A stretch of DNA of 64,000 nucleotides from JAUVXJ01 sp964433755 (GCA_964433755.1 CAYSSR010000001.1:1116001-1180000), one strand, 5' to 3'; numbered from the stretch's first letter, positions 25,739-34,547 are shown. A program made the numbers and translations. Notes: generated by a model not told the origin, from the letters alone.

Positions 25739-27070
25739 TCAGGTCGGGTATTCACGCATGGCCCGCAATGGTTGACCCACCAGGCGAAAAGCGCGGCGTT
25801 CGGCCTCCCACCGGATACGGTCCACGTCCAGCGTGAGGAACTCGCCACGGCGGTAGAGAAGCTGCCCGTCGGCCCACACGTAGGCCACGTCTCCTGGATG
25901 GCTGGCATAGACGATTCCGGCCTGGATGTCGTGCCGGGGTATCCAGCGAGGGCTTCTGGTGTCCAGAAGAATAAGGTCCGCGGCGTGCCCTGGGGCCAAG
26001 ACCCCGCTCTGGTCGAAGCCCAGCGCCGCTGCCGAGGCCTGCGTGGCCAGCCGCAGCACGAGCGAACGCGGCATCGCTTCAGGGTTCTGCTGAGCCCCTT
26101 TCTGAACCAAGCCCGTGATGCGCATCACCTCCAGCATGTTGAGGTCGCTGTTGGATGCGGGGCCGTCGGTCCCCAGAGCGACGTTCACGTCGTGGCGCTG
26201 CATAAGAGCCAGAGGAGGCATCTCCATGGCCAGTTTCTGGTACGTCTTGGGTGTGTGGGCCACCCAGGTCGCTTTCTCGGCGAGAAGATGCATATCGTCG
26301 TTGGTCAGCAGGTTACAGTGAGCCACCAGGGTCGGCTCGGGCAGGTCGAGAAGCCCCAGGGAAGCTGCATAGGCCACGGGTGTCTCGCCACAGGTCGCCA
26401 TGGACTGCTCGAACTGCTCCTGGGACTCGCTGAGGTGGAAATGCGCGCCCACACCTATCCTGTGGGCCTCCTCCACGAAGCGCCGGAGGACATCGGGAGG
26501 GTCCATGTAGGGCGAGTGCGGGCCCATCGTTGTCCGGATGCGCCCCTGTGCCGCACCGCGCCATCTCTCCACGAAGGCCACGGTCTCTTCCAAGGTCTTG
26601 CGGCCTAGCTCGTGCTCCTGGCCGATGCCGAAGAAACACCAGGCGAGGAGAGCCTTCATGCCGCTCTCCTCGACGGCGCGGGCGGTCTGGTCCATCCAGA
26701 AGTAGTGGTCTGCAAAGCCCGCTGTGCCCGAGGCGATCATCTCGCAGCAGGCCAGGGCCGCTCCCCAGTAGATGTCCTCCTCCTCCAGAGCGGACTCGGC
26801 CAGCCAGATCTTCTCGTTGAGCCACCTCTGGAAGGGCAGATCCTCTGCCCAGCCACGCTCCAAGGTCATCGCGGCGTGGGTGTGGGCGTTGAAGAAGGCG
26901 GGCAGCGCCACCATCTCCCTCCCATCGAGTACTTCGTCCGGCTCGAAACCTGGGGGAGCCTGGCCCACGGCCACGATGTTCCTGCCGTCCAGCGCGATCT
27001 CCGCAGTATCGAGGACCCGATCTTGCTCGTCCAGGGTGATGGCCTTCACGTGCCGAATCAGCGTGCGCAT
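25739..27070 (-). CDS. Amidohydrolase of the MtaD / chlorohydrolase (SAH/MTA deaminase-like) family
   Basis: A 443-aa cytoplasmic enzyme. The start is the ATG at 27070 (MRTLIRHVKAITLDEQDR) behind GGGAGGGAG; the frame is open further upstream, but that part overlaps the neighbour's 3' region and is meaningless. Metal-site motifs are intact: HxH in FNAHTHAAMTLERGWAEDLP, His in HLSESQEQ, His in VAHCNLL and Asp in LGTDGPASNSDLNM. GWAEDLPFQRWL is typical of 5-methylthioadenosine/S-adenosylhomocysteine deaminases, which convert these to inosine forms; other members act on guanine, atrazine or other aminated heterocycles. Deaminase activity on adenine nucleosides is the best guess. Confidence 0.92.
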   Translation of the reverse strand: MRTLIRHVKAITLDEQDRVLDTAEIALDGRNIVAVGQAPPGFEPDEVLDGREMVALPAFFNAHTHAAMTLERGWAEDLPFQRWLNEKIWLAESALEEEDIYWGAALACCEMIASGTAGFADHYFWMDQTARAVEESGMKALLAWCFFGIGQEHELGRKTLEETVAFVERWRGAAQGRIRTTMGPHSPYMDPPDVLRRFVEEAHRIGVGAHFHLSESQEQFEQSMATCGETPVAYAASLGLLDLPEPTLVAHCNLLTNDDMHLLAEKATWVAHTPKTYQKLAMEMPPLALMQRHDVNVALGTDGPASNSDLNMLEVMRITGLVQKGAQQNPEAMPRSLVLRLATQASAAALGFDQSGVLAPGHAADLILLDTRSPRWIPRHDIQAGIVYASHPGDVAYVWADGQLLYRRGEFLTLDVDRIRWEAERRAFRLVGQPLRAMREYPT

Positions 27071-27138
27071 ACTCCCTCCCGTGACCGTGTATGTCTCGAA
27101 TGGACCCACTCCAACGTGGGAGCGCCTTGTTCGATCGC

Positions 27139-28632
27139 CTACGAACGGCGCCGCCTGCAGGCCCAGCAGGCACCGAGGCCCAGCGGCAGCACGAGCCACG
27201 ACGTGCACACCTCGGTCTTGAAGTTGGCCGTGGCGCTCTTGTGGCCGTCCACGACGACCGTGGTGGTGGATGATTCTCCCTGTGCGGAGCCGCTCCAGCT
27301 CGAGAAACGCCAGCCGGAGGACGGGTGTGCAGAGAGTTCGACTTCCGTTCCCGGCTGATACTGCTCCTCCAGGCAGTTGGGTAGCGGATCGAGGGTGACC
27401 GTTCCCGCACCGTCGGGGCTGACGTCGGTGGCCAGAGAGTAGCAGTTGGAGGGGACGTAGGTGACGTAGTTGGCGCCGAAGCCCACGTTGCTCACCGCGT
27501 AGCCGATGCGCATGTATCCTCCCTCCCCCCAGTCTTTCCCCCACGAATTCCTGAGATACCACGTGCCGCCTTCTCCCTGATCATCGTCCCAGCCTACCAG
27601 GACCACCGCATGGTTGACGACAGAGCAGCCGGGACCCGTGAAGACCCCCCCAGTGTAGCTCTGGAAGGCCGTGTTGACGCAGACCGCCGCCGCAATGGGG
27701 CCGTTCTCGTAGATCGCTCGTTTTATGTCAACGACGGGAGCAACGGTCCATTCCCCTGCCACGTACGCCCACGACTGGAGTTGATACTCGTGGTGGTGCG
27801 GCGGGGCGCACGGATCGTCTCGAGCTACGTAGGGGAAGGCGGCCTCGAAGACAGCGCCTCCGCCTTCCTCGCCCTGCGGCACCCTCCAGGTGTGGTAGTC
27901 GTGGCCCCACCACCCACCGTTGCAGCCCCAGGATTGCTCGTTGCAGGAAACCAGGTATTGTTCCGAAAGATCCTCGGCGCGACCCTCCTGGACCTTAATG
28001 TTCAGCTCCAGCGGACCCACAGTGGCGAAGGCCCAGCAACTCCCGCACTGGCCTTGGTCTTTGACCGGTGTGCAACCCCCCAGATCGCACCAGTTGAAGG
28101 CGGAGGGCAACTCCTGTTGGTCCGCCTGCTCGGAGGACAGGGGCGTCTCGGCGGGCGTACTTGGCGTCAACGCTGGCCCGGTCTGGCTAACCCCACCCAT
28201 CGCTCGCACCTCGACGGAGAAGGTGTCTTCAGGTGCCGCCGCCTCCCAGGGCCGCCGGTATTCCAGCTCGAGCGTGGTCTCCCCGTCGCGCATCGCCTGG
28301 AAACGCAGGATCTGCGTCCCTGGGGCGCCCAACAGATCGGATTCTGGCTCGAACTCCTCCAGACCCGCTTGGGAGAGGATGTCTCCCTTGCCTGATCCTA
28401 CGGTCTGCCAGCCGTAGCCCGTGGACGGCTGGGCCTGGAGCTGGACCACCAGCACTTCCCCTGCGTCGAGCTGGATCAGGGAACCGTCGTCCGCTGCGGT
28501 GACCACGATCTCTTCCGGCTGTGGCTCCTGCGCCTGAGCCGGGACCAAGGCGGCAAGGGTCAGAGCGAGTGCCACGACCGTCACCACAGCGAAACGGGAC
28601 CCTCGCTTCGCAGGCCTGATCCGTATCTTCAT
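27139..28632 (-). CDS. Secreted chagasin-papain fusion protease
   Basis: A 497-aa exported protein. It has a signal peptide (1-35, ending PAQAQ) and then a chagasin/I42 inhibitor domain (about 42-145) with all three inhibitor loops: PSTGYGW (69-75), LLGAPGTQ (100-107) and RPWE (127-130). A Pro/Thr linker leads to a papain-like C1 peptidase (175-395): oxyanion Q193, nucleophile C199 in QCGSCWAF, H341 (VNHAVVLVGW) and N362 (RNSWGKDWGEGGY). Next is an InlB-B-type beta-repeat (400-472, SSGWRFSSWSG, ATANF), and finally a short hydrophobic segment with a basic end (CWACRRRRS). The protease is catalytically complete. Chagasins normally inhibit C1 proteases, so the N-domain may act as a built-in inhibitor in place of a classical propeptide. 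Own start ATG; probably surface-located. Confidence 0.93.
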   Translation of the reverse strand: MKIRIRPAKRGSRFAVVTVVALALTLAALVPAQAQEPQPEEIVVTAADDGSLIQLDAGEVLVVQLQAQPSTGYGWQTVGSGKGDILSQAGLEEFEPESDLLGAPGTQILRFQAMRDGETTLELEYRRPWEAAAPEDTFSVEVRAMGGVSQTGPALTPSTPAETPLSSEQADQQELPSAFNWCDLGGCTPVKDQGQCGSCWAFATVGPLELNIKVQEGRAEDLSEQYLVSCNEQSWGCNGGWWGHDYHTWRVPQGEEGGGAVFEAAFPYVARDDPCAPPHHHEYQLQSWAYVAGEWTVAPVVDIKRAIYENGPIAAAVCVNTAFQSYTGGVFTGPGCSVVNHAVVLVGWDDDQGEGGTWYLRNSWGKDWGEGGYMRIGYAVSNVGFGANYVTYVPSNCYSLATDVSPDGAGTVTLDPLPNCLEEQYQPGTEVELSAHPSSGWRFSSWSGSAQGESSTTTVVVDGHKSATANFKTEVCTSWLVLPLGLGACWACRRRRS

Positions 28633-28687
28633 GTTGACTCCAGTGACACAATGTCAAGCACGACTTGAGGCCCACGTGGTGCCTGAT

Positions 28688-29293
28688 TCAGACTTCGTCT
28701 TCCAGAACGATGTCCATGCTGTGCAGCAGTGACATGGCCTCGGGCAGCGAAAACCTGGCCTGTCCGAGAGTATTCAGGCTGGGATCGATGTGGTAGTTGC
28801 GGGCACGGCTCAGGTCGGCTCCGGACAGGTCTGTGTGGCCGAACAGGCTCTGCGCCAGATCGGTGCCTCCGAAGTCGGCCTGAGACAGGTCTGCCTCCCT
28901 GAAGTCCACGTCTACGGCCACGCAGTCGCAGATCTTGATCTCTTTCAGGCTGAGTCCGATGAACGTGGAGTGGCTGATGGTGCTGTTGAAGAAGCCGATG
29001 GGGTCGGCCAGGCCCGACTTGGGCCAGTCCGCCTCGCTCCAGTTGATCCCTATGGCTTTGCAGCCCTCGAAGCGACAGGAGGTGAAGCGGCTCCCTGGTA
29101 CCTTGGCCAGGCTCAGATCACACTCCTTGAAGGTGCAGCCAACGAACTTGCAGGAGCGGACAGCCGTCTCCACGAACGAACTGCGGAAAAACACACAGTC
29201 GTGAAACTCGCTGACCACGAGCTCGGCGTGGTCCAGATGTACGTCCTTGAATTGAAGGTCAGTGTATTGAGATTGTGAGATGATTGAGGTCAA
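28688..29293 (-). CDS. Pentapeptide-repeat protein (Qnr/McbG size class)
   Basis: A 201-aa protein built of A(D/N)LXX-type five-residue repeats: VVSEFHDCVFFRSSFVETAV, SCRFEGCKAIGINWSEADW, VDFREADLSQADFGGTDLAQ, HTDLSGADLSRA. These should fold into a right-handed quadrilateral beta-helix. A central break (PKSGLADPIGFFNSTIS) resembles the loop between the two coils of Qnr/MfpA-like DNA mimics. The C-terminal helix ARFSLPEAMSLLHSMDIVLE is the dimerisation-type tail of this class. The size matches Qnr (about 215 aa), so a gyrase- or DNA-mimic function is possible but unproven. The start is a TTG (29293), which is unusual. Confidence 0.85.
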   Translation of the reverse strand: MTSIISQSQYTDLQFKDVHLDHAELVVSEFHDCVFFRSSFVETAVRSCKFVGCTFKECDLSLAKVPGSRFTSCRFEGCKAIGINWSEADWPKSGLADPIGFFNSTISHSTFIGLSLKEIKICDCVAVDVDFREADLSQADFGGTDLAQSLFGHTDLSGADLSRARNYHIDPSLNTLGQARFSLPEAMSLLHSMDIVLEDEV

Positions 29294-29338
29294 CCTTGCC
29301 GCCTCTCCACGGGGCGAGGCCCCGCAGCCACTAGCGTC

Positions 29339-30691
29339 TTAGCTTCTCGTTTCTTCCTCTGCGATGCTTAGCATCACGTCTAGACTCCTCTGGACGTCTT
29401 CCTCGGTGGTGGCCCACGAGGACACGCTGATCCTCATGGCCACGTGTCCCTGCCACTCCGTGCCGCCGCACCAGCACGTCCCTTCCTGTTGCAGTCTCTC
29501 GATCACTCGGTGCGTCTGGGCCTCATTTCCGAAGGACACCAGCACCTGATTGAGCACCACGTCGTTGAGGATGTCGTATCCGGCAGCCCGGAAACCCTCT
29601 GCGAACCGTGAGCCGTAAGAACAGGTACGTTCGACGAGATCGGCGAGCCCTTGCTGTCCCAGCGAGCGCAGGGCTGCCCAGATTTCGACCCCCCTTGCTC
29701 GACGTGACATCTCAGGCGTGTAGTGGTATGGCTCGCGTCCCTCCCCTTCGATGAGGTAGGCCGCAGTGGCCGCCATCGCCGCTCTCAAGTGCTCCGCCTC
29801 GCGGACGAAGACGATCCCGCTGTCCTGGGGTACGTTGAGCCACTTGTGCCCGTCTGTGGCCCAGGAATCGGCGTCTGGTACACCACTCGCCAGGTGTGCG
29901 CGCTGTGGCGAGGCTAACGCCCACAGCCCGAAGGCCCCGTCCACGTGGACCCAGGCCCCCAACGCCCTCGCCGTGCGGCAAATCTCTTCTGCGGGATCGA
30001 AGGCGCCGGTGTTCACGTTTCCGGCCTGGATACACACGATGGTGGGGCCGGAGATCTTGGGGAGCCTGTCGGCTCGCATGCGGCCCTGGTTGTCCACAGG
30101 AACGCGGACGACCCGCTCCCGGCCGAGGCCGAGCAGGCTCAGCGCCTTGAGGACGCTGACGTGGACCTCGTCACCCACGATCACCGTGATCGGAGGTGCG
30201 CCGAAGAGACCCTTGGCTCCCACGTCCCAGCCCTCCCGGGCCAGCAAGGCAAAGCGGGCTGCGGCGAGGCCCGAGAAGTTGGCCATGGTCGCTCCCGTGA
30301 CGAAGCCCACGCCGGCCTCTGGAGGCAGCCCCAGCAACGAGATGAGCCACTTCCTGCACACGTCTTCCAGCGAAGCTGCAACTGGAGAAAGAACGCGGGC
30401 CGCGTTTTGGTCCCACACGCCGGCGAGCATGTTCGCCGCCATGGCCGCGGGCAGGCTCCCGCCGACCACGAAGCCGAAGTATCGGCCGCCCGTGGTAGCC
30501 ATGGTTGCCGGGGATCCGAGCTCGTCGAGCTCGGCCAGGACCTTCCTGGGGTCCATAGGCTCGTCCTGAAGCGGCACGTCCAGCAGTTTCAGCCGCTCCA
30601 GGGCTTCTGGGGAGGGGCTGACCCTCCTGCCGCGGATGTTGTCCACGTACTGAGTGGCCCGACTGGCTACGTCGAGTAGCAGCTCTTGCAT
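29339..30691 (-). CDS. PLP-dependent group II (aromatic-L-amino-acid type) decarboxylase
   Basis: A 450-aa fold-type I enzyme. The PLP Schiff-base lysine is K283 in ATDGHKWLNVPQDSG; H177 (GDEVHVSVLKA) stacks on the cofactor and D251 (VHVDGAFGLWA) binds the pyridine nitrogen. GFVTGATMANFSGLAAAR is the phosphate-binding region. The family (aromatic amino-acid, glutamate, diaminobutyrate decarboxylases) releases CO2 from amino acids to give amines; some members are aldehyde synthases. Family members of this subgroup often act on aromatic amino acids, but the substrate is not determined by visible residues. It is followed on the same strand by the pentapeptide-repeat gene (45-nt gap), so the two may be co-transcribed. 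Confidence 0.93.
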   Translation of the reverse strand: MQELLLDVASRATQYVDNIRGRRVSPSPEALERLKLLDVPLQDEPMDPRKVLAELDELGSPATMATTGGRYFGFVVGGSLPAAMAANMLAGVWDQNAARVLSPVAASLEDVCRKWLISLLGLPPEAGVGFVTGATMANFSGLAAARFALLAREGWDVGAKGLFGAPPITVIVGDEVHVSVLKALSLLGLGRERVVRVPVDNQGRMRADRLPKISGPTIVCIQAGNVNTGAFDPAEEICRTARALGAWVHVDGAFGLWALASPQRAHLASGVPDADSWATDGHKWLNVPQDSGIVFVREAEHLRAAMAATAAYLIEGEGREPYHYTPEMSRRARGVEIWAALRSLGQQGLADLVERTCSYGSRFAEGFRAAGYDILNDVVLNQVLVSFGNEAQTHRVIERLQQEGTCWCGGTEWQGHVAMRISVSSWATTEEDVQRSLDVMLSIAEEETRS

Positions 30692-30837
30692 ACCTACACT
30701 TCTCCCAGATGGCCGTCGAGACTGGCTCCCAACACCCTATTCAACGGCCGCCACGTGACGGCTCCCTGGCTTCCGTCGCTGTCCGACTCTAGCCGCGAGC
30801 GGCACGCCGCGGTGTGCTGCTGATCAGATCCCCTTCC

Positions 30838-31047
30838 CTAGCGGTCGTCTCCTTGCCTTCTCGCCAGTCCCCAGGCGAGGCCCGTAGCCAGGCCAGATGC
30901 GAGTCCCATGGCATAGAACGCGCCGAGATCTATCAGGGTGACGTTTGAGAAGAAGTTCTCGATCACATACTGGGCAAACCATAGCGCCAGCATGGCGGGA
31001 ACGATCAGAGCCACCGTAGTGGTGGCATAGCCTGTGCGCCGCTGCAT
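30838..31047 (-). CDS. Small two-helix membrane protein (69 aa)
   Basis: ATG at 31047 with a strong AAGGAGG site 8 nt upstream. The two hydrophobic helices are VALIVPAMLALWFAQYVIE and LGAFYAMGLASGLATGLAWG; the second is Gly/Ala-rich. It ends in a basic tail (LARRQGDDR). No family recognised. It resembles the small membrane protein at 43700-43894 in size and in having a Gly-rich second helix, but the sequences are not clearly homologous. Confidence 0.7.
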   Translation of the reverse strand: MQRRTGYATTTVALIVPAMLALWFAQYVIENFFSNVTLIDLGAFYAMGLASGLATGLAWGLARRQGDDR

Positions 31048-31363
31048 ACATCAACCTCCTTCGTTGCCGTTGGAGCCTATCCAGCGTCAGCGACCATCGC
31101 GAACGAGGCGGCTGGCGCAGGCAGTTATGTTGATCGCCGGACACGAACGCGTATCGTTGCAGCAATTGCGGTCTGTCACTTATGTCGAGCTCTGCACGTA
31201 GCTAGTCGACCGCATCCGGTTGGTGCTGTACAGAACCCCAACCCTGAGCCACGCCATTATGCCACACGAAGCCAAAGAGAGCAACGTGAGTTCAGAGGAG
31301 ACGGGGGGACATGCCTGCTAGAGTCCGGGTGGCTGAAGCGTCCGCCGTGAAGGAGGGAAGAGG
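31048..31363. other. Intergenic region
   Basis: About 315 nt upstream of the small membrane gene and downstream of the duplicated gene at 31385. Nothing supported apart from the hairpin at 31364-31379. Confidence 0.4.
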
Positions 31364-31379
31364 GCCCTCTGAGGAGGGC
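31364..31379 (-). terminator. Hairpin at the 3' end of the 31385 gene
   Basis: On the minus strand GCCCTC-CTCA-GAGGGC forms a perfect 6-bp GC-rich stem with a 4-nt loop, starting 5 nt after the stop codon of the gene ending at 31385. The sequence that follows is pyrimidine-rich but not a U-run, so this is a possible rather than clear terminator. Confidence 0.4.
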
Positions 31380-31384
31380 GCTGG

Positions 31385-32800
31385 TTATGAGACGGTGATG
31401 CGTGACCCCAGAGCATTCCCCTGGCTGTACGACTGTGGCACGACCCTCAGCTCATGGGGCTGTGCCTGGTCCGCGCCGCTAGTGGCATCGCCATGCCAGG
31501 GCCAACTTCCTCTCCCATAGCGCACCATCAGGGTTTCGGTCAGGTACCGATGGTCCCCCGCGAAGGACTCGGTGAAGGACAAGAACGATAGAAGCGTGAG
31601 CGGCTGGTGGAGGTCGGCGGCTGCCATGACCTTGTGGTGCCCATCCAGCAGAAAGTGCACGAGCTTCCAGTCTATCTGCCTTCCCGAGATGCAGCGCGTA
31701 TCCACCAGGGATAAGGCGAGCGCGGCCGGTCTTGTTCCGCGCTTGATTTCACGCTTGTACCACCCGATCCTGCGCCCTCTCAGTCGTCTCCTGGATACGA
31801 GGGGAAGAATGAGCTCCTGGACGGTGAGAATGCCGGCGTGGGTGACGCGGTCATACTGGCTCCAGTGATGATGGCGCGGCGTATCCCCCAGGAACGAAGA
31901 AGGCGATATCGGCCGGGGTGTGATCTCCAGGAGGCCGACCACGTAATCCCCCTTGGGCATGATCGCCTTGACCGTCTCAATGATCCTCCCGCTGGCGATC
32001 TTGGGCAGTCCGGTCCTGAAGCTCTCGGCGAGGGCCTCCGGTGCCAGGGGGAGCTGCGCATTCCGCTTGAGTTCGAAGAGGGCTTTGCAGGTGTCGCACA
32101 TGTTGCCGATGAGATAGATGGCCCTGTCGTGGACGTCCAGGTACCGCCACCACGGCCGCTCGCGCCCTTCGCGTACCGGGAACGAGATGACCGAGTCCTC
32201 GTGGGTCACTTCGAGCATGATGGAGTGCTGGATCAGAAGCTCGCGTAGCTGCGTGACACACTCGTCCAGCGCTGCTAGTGCAGTCCCGGGCAGATTGGCA
32301 TCGACCAACGTGCGGATCTGGCGCACTTGCTCGGCGTCGAGGTTCTCCTCGACGTGGACGCGCTTGCCCTCCCGCAACGGGATGTTTCCCGCGAGGAGCG
32401 GGACGGCCAACGTCTCAGCTTCGAGGATCGCGGGGTCAGTCAGGTCAGCGAATTGAGCGGCCACCTCCTGACCTCCAAGCTTGGCGGCGGCCTGGGATTG
32501 TCGCAGGGTCGCGGCCAGTTGGCTCAAGCTGCCGCCCAGTAGCAGCCACTCTGCCCCCCTACAGAACCCCCATATTCTCAATTGGCAGGCTTCGGGTCCG
32601 TCATGGGAGTCGGCCTTGTGGGCCACGCGGGAAAAAGTGTCGCTCAAGCGCTCGGTCCAAAGGATGATGTCGAGCAGACTCGAGTAGCAGGCGGCCAGCC
32701 CGTGGCCGAGCCCCGGATTGCGGGCTAGGTTCGTCTGCCATTGGGGCGCGCGGATGGCATCGCGAAGAAGTCCGACGATGGTGTTCAGTTCAGAGTACAT
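31385..32800 (-). CDS. Unknown protein with CDTC and DGHHK motifs, copy 1 (full length)
   Basis: A 471-aa soluble protein from an ATG at 32800 behind AAGGAGG. The N-terminal half is helical (GLLRDAIRAPQWQTNLARN, LSQLAATLRQSQAAAKLGG). The centre has a beta-rich region with a CxxC pair (GNMCDTCKALFELK) and a segment MPKGDYVVGLLEITPRPISP. The C-terminal third has KLVHFLLDGHHKVMAAADL; DGHHK/DGNHR motifs are seen in ParB-like and DUF1015-type folds, so a nucleotide- or nucleic-acid-related fold is possible. No family is assigned with confidence. A 3'-truncated paralogue (33243-34547) lies directly upstream through a tandem duplication. The last 33 residues (after RYGRGSW) are absent from the copy. 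Confidence 0.85.
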   Translation of the reverse strand: MYSELNTIVGLLRDAIRAPQWQTNLARNPGLGHGLAACYSSLLDIILWTERLSDTFSRVAHKADSHDGPEACQLRIWGFCRGAEWLLLGGSLSQLAATLRQSQAAAKLGGQEVAAQFADLTDPAILEAETLAVPLLAGNIPLREGKRVHVEENLDAEQVRQIRTLVDANLPGTALAALDECVTQLRELLIQHSIMLEVTHEDSVISFPVREGRERPWWRYLDVHDRAIYLIGNMCDTCKALFELKRNAQLPLAPEALAESFRTGLPKIASGRIIETVKAIMPKGDYVVGLLEITPRPISPSSFLGDTPRHHHWSQYDRVTHAGILTVQELILPLVSRRRLRGRRIGWYKREIKRGTRPAALALSLVDTRCISGRQIDWKLVHFLLDGHHKVMAAADLHQPLTLLSFLSFTESFAGDHRYLTETLMVRYGRGSWPWHGDATSGADQAQPHELRVVPQSYSQGNALGSRITVS

Positions 32801-33101
32801 GTCGGCCTCCTTGTACAGGGGCTGCCCCTGACTGGCTGGCTCCGAAGAGTGGGAATGACGCCATCATCATAGCACCAAGCGGGATGCTTGCCAAGTCTCC
32901 CTGCTGCTCGTGCAACCCAAATGCTCAGGTTGTTCTACGTCGAGCCGAAGGTGACAGTTGCTCCTGGCGTCCCATCGCTCGGAGTTGACCGACCGATGGA
33001 CCTCGCGGCTGCCGCTAGGTATACTCTTCCACGGTGGTGCCGGACTGACATGGGAGGTTGCGGGTCCACCCACCCGTCGGATCGACGGAAGGAGGGGGCA
33101 G
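32801..33101. other. Divergent promoter region, copy 1
   Basis: Leader and promoter region between copy 1 of the unknown gene and the osmC fragment; closely similar to 34548-34849. It contains TGGACC-N17-TATACT (32997-33025), a degenerated counterpart of the osmC promoter. Confidence 0.6.
32997..33025 (+). promoter_or_regulatory. Degenerate duplicate of the osmC promoter
   Basis: TGGACC (32997-33002), a 17-nt spacer and TATACT (33020-33025). The functional copy at 34745 has TTGACC, so the second T of the -35 box is lost in the copy that drives the truncated gene. Confidence 0.45.
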
Positions 33102-33314
33102 ATGCAGGTCACGGCCGAGCACGTAGACGCTATGCGCTTCTCGGCCATGGGGGGCGGTCACACCGTCGTCGTCGACGCTGTACCGGAGCACGGCGGCGGA
33201 GGCACGGCGATGAGCCCTCCACTGTTGTTTGCAGCGGCCGTGCTACAGCCAACTCCCCTTCCCATATCGCAGCCTCACTGTCTCAGCCAGGTACCGACGG
33301 TCGACTGCGAATGA
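33102..33314 (+). pseudogene. Truncated osmC copy, fused to antisense sequence
   Basis: From the ATG at 33102 the first 46 codons (MQVTAEHVDAMRFSAMGGGH through ...PPLLFAAAV) match the intact osmC at 34850. At 33241 the frame crosses the duplication junction and continues through about 24 meaningless codons, antisense to the 3' end of the neighbouring gene, to a stop at 33314. The catalytic Cys region is missing, so the product would be non-functional. Confidence 0.85.
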
Positions 33315-34547
33315 CTCAGTGAAGGACAGGAACGATAGGATGGTGAGGGGCTGGTTGAGGTCGCCGGCTGCCATGACCTTGTGGTGCCCATCCAGCAGAA
33401 AGTGAACGAGTCTCCACTCGAGCTGCCTTCCCGAGACCCACCGGGCATCCACCAGAGACAAGGCCAGTGCTGTGGGCTGTGTGCCACAGCGGATCTGGTC
33501 TCTGTACCATTCAATCCTGCGCTCGTCGAGTCTTCTCCTGGAGACCAGGGGTAGCATGACCTCCTGTACTGTGTGGCCAACGTCGATGACGGTGTGATAC
33601 TGGCTCCAGTGATAATGGAGCGGCCTGTTCCTCGAGGATCGAGAGGGCGATATCAACCGAGGTTTGATCTCCATGAGGCCAGCCAGATAGTCTCCCTTGG
33701 GCAGTATCGCACTGATCGTCTCGGTGATCCCTGTCGTGACCTCGGGTAGCCCCGCCCTGAGAAGGTCGGCGAGCGTGTCCGGCGCAAGGGGAAGCGCTGC
33801 ATCCCCCTTGATTTCGAAGAGGGCTGCGCAAGTGTCGCATGGGTAGCCGATGAGGTAGATGTCCTCTCCGTTGATGTCCAGGTATCGCCACGTTCCTCGC
33901 CCACTCTCATAGCGGACCTGGAACGATGTGATCGAGTCCCCATGGGCTACCTCGAGCAAGACAGAGTGCTCGACTAGAACCTCGCGTAGCTGCCTGGCGC
34001 AGTCTTCCAGGGCTGCGAGTGGAGCTTCAGCGCTGTCGGCTCGCACCAAGCTCCGGATCTGTTGTATATCTGCGGCTTCGAGCCTCTCCTCGACATCGAT
34101 GTGCCTACCCTCCGGCAGTGGGATCTTGCCTGCGCGGAGAGGGACGGCCAACGCCTCACATTCGAGGATGGCACGGTCGGTGAGGTCAGCGAATTGAGCG
34201 GCCACCTCTGGTTCTCCAAAGGAGGCAGCGGCCTGAGAGTCTCGCAGTGCGGTGGCCGCCCGGCTCAGGCTACGGGACAGGGACACCAACTGCCACGCCA
34301 GTCCCGAGCAGAACCAATTCACGGCCCACGAGCCGGCTCCGTTCCCATCGTGAGAGTCGGCCCCTACGCGCACAAATGCGAAGGGGTTGGCGAAGCGCCT
34401 TGTCCAAGAGATGGTGTCGAGCAGACTCAAGTAGGAGGCCGCGAGGCAGCAGCCAAAGCCCCGATTGCGGGTTAGTTCCGTTTGCCACGGGGACGCCTGG
34501 ATCAGGTTGCGGAGGGAGCCAGCAATGCTGTTCATTTCGGAGAACAT
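33243..34547 (-). CDS. Unknown protein with CDTC and DGHHK motifs, copy 2 (C-terminus truncated)
   Basis: A 434-aa paralogue of the protein at 31385. The start is the ATG at 34547 (MFSEMNSIAGSLRN) behind a GGAGG-type site conserved in both copies. It conserves YPCDTCAALFE, LPKGDYLAGLMEIKPR, VSRRRL, WRLVHFLLDGHHKVMAAGDL and LSFLSFTESFA. It ends RYGKGSWL at a stop created by the duplication junction, lacking the last 33 residues of copy 1. The frame is otherwise intact over more than 400 codons, and conserved motifs are kept while other sites have changed. That suggests the truncated product is still functional and that the lost tail is dispensable. Confidence 0.85.
   Translation of the reverse strand: MFSEMNSIAGSLRNLIQASPWQTELTRNRGFGCCLAASYLSLLDTISWTRRFANPFAFVRVGADSHDGNGAGSWAVNWFCSGLAWQLVSLSRSLSRAATALRDSQAAASFGEPEVAAQFADLTDRAILECEALAVPLRAGKIPLPEGRHIDVEERLEAADIQQIRSLVRADSAEAPLAALEDCARQLREVLVEHSVLLEVAHGDSITSFQVRYESGRGTWRYLDINGEDIYLIGYPCDTCAALFEIKGDAALPLAPDTLADLLRAGLPEVTTGITETISAILPKGDYLAGLMEIKPRLISPSRSSRNRPLHYHWSQYHTVIDVGHTVQEVMLPLVSRRRLDERRIEWYRDQIRCGTQPTALALSLVDARWVSGRQLEWRLVHFLLDGHHKVMAAGDLNQPLTILSFLSFTESFAVDRRYLAETVRLRYGKGSWL

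Noticed and set aside
25772..27358. Plus-strand frames of 278 and 248 codons opposite the amidohydrolase and protease
   Set aside because: Antisense to genes with intact metal-binding and catalytic motifs; no start signals.
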